In this document: in pieces, positions 6,739 to 9,325 of the stretch
How positions within the stretch are numbered: the stretch's first letter is position 1
Layout: each line of letters starts with the position of its first letter
Origin: an uncultured Clostridia bacterium
Lineage (GTDB): Bacteria; Bacillota; Clostridia; Christensenellales; Borkfalkiaceae
Reading direction: 5' to 3'
Length of the DNA: 9,325 nucleotides
Assembly: GCA_946624395.1 (NCBI GenBank)
Contig: CAMORY010000040.1
Span: forward strand, 1 to 9,325
Made by a program: the position numbers and the translations under genes
Notes under the pieces: model-generated
What the model saw: the letters and a program-made list of their open reading frames with translations, nothing else
Told to the model about the DNA's origin: nothing
Databases searched by the model: none

Positions 6739-6769
6739 AAAAATTTTTAAAAAAATTTAAAAAAATTTT
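6739..6769. other. Helically phased A/T tracts (predicted curved DNA, UP-element-like)
   Basis: These 31 bases are purely A/T and form three consecutive AnTm tracts on the plus strand: A5T5 (6739-6748), A7T3 (6749-6758) and A7T4 (6759-6769). Their centres are about 10-10.5 bases apart, one helical turn. They span roughly -45 to -75 from the predicted hsp20 start, where curved or UP-element DNA can stimulate RNA polymerase. Part of the same sequence is also the U-tract of the upstream terminator. Confidence 0.6.
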
Positions 6770-6795
6770 CGGGTGAAGAAAATTCTTCACCCGAA
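6751..6795 (-). terminator. Rho-independent terminator of the fhs - RimK-like unit
   Basis: CGGGTGAAGAA (6770-6780) pairs with TTCTTCACCCG (6783-6793), and the stem can extend by two A/U pairs. In the minus direction it is followed by AA, then seven T, AAA and seven more T. It lies 41 bases beyond the stop of the RimK-like gene. The plus-strand flank lacks a T-run on the far side, so it is directional. Confidence 0.88.
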
Positions 6796-6836
6796 GTATT
6801 GCCTGAAAAATAAAAAATCAAACTTTAAAATAAAAT

Positions 6837-7715
6837 TTATTCCGTTTTTAGGGTTTTTACTATATATTCCGCATACGCGCGCGCAACGTTCACGCCCGTT
6901 ATCCGCTCTATTTCGGATATAAACGCGTTGGAATTAACTTCGCACACGTAGGGCGCGCCGCCACTACCAAACAACAAGTCCACGCCGCAGTAATCAAGAC
7001 CTAAAACATAAGCGCATTTTTCCGCGGCGGCTATAAATTCCGCACTCGGCTCGTACTTTCTCCCCCTGCCGCCAAGGGCTATGTTAGAACGGAAATCGTT
7101 AGCGTTTTCGCGTATCATAGCGCACAAAAATGTGCCGCCTATAACTATCATACGAACGTCCGTTCCTAACCTATCAGGCATATATCTTTGATAAAGATGC
7201 GGCTTTAATTTAAGGGTTTCGGCAAGCGCTTTTAATGCCGTAAAATCGTCCGCTTTATAAACGCCTTTACCTTTAGAACCGAAACTTTCTTTCACGATAA
7301 CGGGATAGCCGAGTTTTTGCGCGATAACATTAAGCGCAGCGTCGTCCGTTTCGGAATAAGCGTTATAGCACACGGGCGCAAAAACCGTTTCGGGAATATT
7401 AAGCCCCGCGCCCGCAAGCGCGATGTACGTTTCGCCCTTATCGTCGCAAACTCTAATAGCGGCGTGCGAATTGAAAAGTCTTACGCCCGATTTTTCAAGG
7501 CAGGCGGACAAATATTTGTCCTTATCCAAAAATACGGCAAAATCGCAAGAAAAATCTTCCCGTATTTTGCCGTCCGAAATACAATTTTTAAGATACCCGT
7601 CGGAAACTATGCGGGTATTTACGCCTAACGCCGCAAACTCTTCTTTAAGCCGCTTTGCCTGATACACGCTCTCTTTCGGTTCTCCGAAAGGGTTTACGCA
7701 AATTATGCCTTTCAT
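6837..7715 (-). CDS. RimK-like ATP-grasp ligase (putative alpha-L-glutamate ligase family)
   Basis: The family joins an amino acid, commonly glutamate, to a carboxylate via an acyl-phosphate intermediate. Members include RimK (ribosomal protein S6 tail), CofF and MptN (cofactor glutamylation). The N-terminal pre-ATP-grasp region (1-90) ends in FNS (81-83). DDK (92-94) follows, then the ATP-grasp core: VIVKES (139-144) with the ATP-contacting lysine K142, the glycine-rich loop GSKGKGVY (146-153), YQRYMP (175-180), DVRMIVIGG (186-194), GVDLLF (244-249) and the metal-binding ECEVNSNAF-like segment CEVNSNAF (258-265) with E259 and N261. Catalytic residues look intact and 292 residues is a usual length. 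The ATG begins one base after the fhs stop with only a weak ribosome site, so coupling is likely. Substrate is unknown; the fhs link makes a folate or other pterin acceptor conceivable but unproven. Confidence 0.85.
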   Translation of the reverse strand: MKGIICVNPFGEPKESVYQAKRLKEEFAALGVNTRIVSDGYLKNCISDGKIREDFSCDFAVFLDKDKYLSACLEKSGVRLFNSHAAIRVCDDKGETYIALAGAGLNIPETVFAPVCYNAYSETDDAALNVIAQKLGYPVIVKESFGSKGKGVYKADDFTALKALAETLKLKPHLYQRYMPDRLGTDVRMIVIGGTFLCAMIRENANDFRSNIALGGRGRKYEPSAEFIAAAEKCAYVLGLDYCGVDLLFGSGGAPYVCEVNSNAFISEIERITGVNVARAYAEYIVKTLKTE

Positions 7716-7716
7716 A

Positions 7717-9325
7717 TTAAAACAGTCCGACGATTTTTCCGTTCTCGTCCACGTCTATATTTTCCGCGGCAGGAACTTTAGGTAGCCCCGGCATCGTCAT
7801 TATATCCCCCGTAAGCGCTACTATAAAGCCCGCGCCCGCCGAAACTTTTACGTTTCTGACCGTTATCTTAAAACCCGTCGGCGCGCCGATTTTTTCTTTA
7901 TCGTCGGAAAACGAATATTGCGTTTTGGCTATGCATACGGGCAGGTTTCCAAACCCTAACGCCGTCAGTTTTTCTATCTGTTTTTTCGCGTCGGGCGCAA
8001 AATGCGCGCCTTCGCCGCCGTAAATTTTAACCGCTATATCCTTAATTTTATCTTCGATAGAAGAATTTACGTCGTAAGAATAGGTAAACCCGTTCGGTTC
8101 TTCCGCTAGCCTTACGACTTCTTTTGCAAGGTCAATACCGCCCTTGCCGCCGTCCGCCCACACGGTGGACAGCACTACGTTTACGCCGAGTTTTTTGCAC
8201 TCTTTTATAACGAGTTCGATTTCGCCGTCGGTATCGGTCGGAAACCTGTTGACCGCAACCACCGCGGGAAGTTTATACACGTCTTTTATATTGTGCAAGT
8301 GCCTTAAAAGATTAGGAAGCCCGTTTATAAGCGCTTGCTTGTTTTCCGTGTTAAGGTCGGTTTTCTTGACCCCGCCGTGCATTTTCAGCGCGCGGATAGT
8401 GGCAACTATTACCACCGCCGCGGGTTTAAGTCCCGCCACCCTGCACTTTATATCCAAAAACTTTTCCGCGCCCAAATCCGCGCCGAAGCCCGCTTCCGTA
8501 ATGCAATAATCGGCAAGTTTTAACGCCGTTTTCGTAGCGATTACCGAATTACAGCCGTGCGCGATATTCGCAAAAGGTCCGCCGTGCACTATTGCGGGCG
8601 TGCCTTCTAAAGTCTGGACGAGATTAGGCTTTAACGCGTCTTTAAGCAGCGCCGCCATCGCGCCCTGCGCCTTTAAGTCGCCCGCGGTTATCGGCTGGCC
8701 GTCCATATTATACGCGACTATGATTTTCGCAAGTCTTGCTTTTAAATCGCTTAAATCCCGAGCAAGGCAGAATACCGCCATAATCTCGGAAGCGACGGTT
8801 ATGTCAAACCCGTCTTCACGCATAACGCCGTCCGTTCTTTTGCCCATGCCGTCTATAATTCTGCGGAGTTGGCGGTCGTTCATATCCAAAGCACGGCGGA
8901 AAGTTATGCTTTTTACGTCGATATTCAAAGCGTTGCCCTGATAAATATGATTATCAAGCATAGCGGCTAAAAGGTTGTTCGCCGCGCCTATTGCGTGGAA
9001 ATCGCCCGTAAAGTGCAGGTTAATGTCTTCCATAGGAATAACCTGCGCGTAGCCGCCGCCCGCCGCGCCGCCTTTAATGCCGAACACAGGACCTAACGAC
9101 GGTTCGCGGAGTGCCACAACGGTGTTTTTGCCTATTCTCCGCATAGCGTCCGCAAGCCCTATCGTCGTAGTGGTTTTACCTTCGCCCGCGGGTGTCGGTG
9201 TAATGGCGGAAACTAAAATCAATTTCCCGTCGGGATTTGTATTGTCTTTTAAAAATTGTAAATCTATTTTCGCTTTATAGTTGCCGTATTGCTCTACGTA
9301 TTCGGGCGCAATACCCGCAGTTTTA
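7717..9325 (-). CDS. fhs: Formate--tetrahydrofolate ligase (5' end outside window)
   Basis: The enzyme makes 10-formyltetrahydrofolate from formate, ATP and tetrahydrofolate. It feeds purine synthesis and, in acetogens, the methyl branch of the Wood-Ljungdahl pathway. The open frame continues to the right edge: 535 residues are visible and roughly 20 are missing compared with the usual 556 or so. A start at the TTG at 9222 is not credible, because it is the Leu of the conserved DGKLILVSAITPTPAGEG segment and upstream codons encode the expected EQYGNYKAKIDL. Counting from the first visible codon, the P-loop TPAGEGKTTTT is at 44-54, the first family signature GIKGGAAGGGY at 82-92 and the second, VATIRALKMHGG, at 307-318. 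All key segments appear intact. The protein is cytoplasmic and normally tetrameric. It is followed after one base by the RimK-like gene. Its promoter is not visible. Confidence 0.96.
   Translation of the reverse strand, partial: KTAGIAPEYVEQYGNYKAKIDLQFLKDNTNPDGKLILVSAITPTPAGEGKTTTTIGLADAMRRIGKNTVVALREPSLGPVFGIKGGAAGGGYAQVIPMEDINLHFTGDFHAIGAANNLLAAMLDNHIYQGNALNIDVKSITFRRALDMNDRQLRRIIDGMGKRTDGVMREDGFDITVASEIMAVFCLARDLSDLKARLAKIIVAYNMDGQPITAGDLKAQGAMAALLKDALKPNLVQTLEGTPAIVHGGPFANIAHGCNSVIATKTALKLADYCITEAGFGADLGAEKFLDIKCRVAGLKPAAVVIVATIRALKMHGGVKKTDLNTENKQALINGLPNLLRHLHNIKDVYKLPAVVAVNRFPTDTDGEIELVIKECKKLGVNVVLSTVWADGGKGGIDLAKEVVRLAEEPNGFTYSYDVNSSIEDKIKDIAVKIYGGEGAHFAPDAKKQIEKLTALGFGNLPVCIAKTQYSFSDDKEKIGAPTGFKITVRNVKVSAGAGFIVALTGDIMTMPGLPKVPAAENIDVDENGKIVGLF

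Noticed and set aside
9220..9222. TTG as the start of the formate-tetrahydrofolate ligase
   Set aside because: The frame stays open to the window edge and the upstream codons encode the conserved family sequence before DGKLILV, so the gene is truncated by the window and does not start here.
1..9325. A novel defence, mobile or secretion system
   Set aside because: Every long frame belongs to a recognised housekeeping family in a conserved order. There are no direct repeats, integrase, toxin-antitoxin pair or CRISPR-like array.

Overview
All recognisable genes in this window lie on the minus strand, so the biology reads from base 9325 down to base 1. The chromosomal gene order ftsK/spoIIIE - rimO - pgsA - cinA - recA is characteristic of Bacillota, and the rimO insertion between ftsK and pgsA is commonly seen in Clostridia. 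Together with CIRCE-type heat-shock control, a formate-tetrahydrofolate ligase and a GC content in the mid-40s by eye, this suggests an uncultured clostridial bacterium. That placement is inference. Nothing here looks mobile: there is no transposase, integrase, tRNA, rRNA or CRISPR array.

There appear to be three transcription units. (1) fhs (5' end off the window) and a RimK-like ATP-grasp ligase are separated by one base, and the unit ends at a strong hairpin around 6768-6795. (2) A single Hsp20 small heat-shock gene has a consensus promoter (TTGACA-N16-TATAAT) with a near-perfect CIRCE operator at the predicted transcription start. A second, weaker CIRCE-like palindrome overlaps it, and helically phased A/T tracts lie just upstream. 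The unit ends at a hairpin terminator at 6117-6162. (3) ftsK, rimO, pgsA, cinA and recA follow. rimO/pgsA and pgsA/cinA overlap by 4 bases (ATGA), and only the first codons of recA are inside the window.

Unit 3 combines chromosome and cell-division functions (DNA translocase, recombinase) with ribosomal protein S12 modification, phospholipid synthesis and pyridine-nucleotide salvage. Unit 1 links one-carbon/folate metabolism with a possible glutamate-type ligase. Unit 2 is a stress-induced chaperone.

The window is mostly conserved housekeeping DNA. The points most worth a second look are the compound operator and promoter architecture of hsp20, the CinA whose N-terminal catalytic motifs have decayed, and the RimK-like ligase tightly coupled to fhs. 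The two noncoding stretches (6036-6190 and 6620-6836) are both under 300 bases and are almost fully explained by promoters, operators and terminators.
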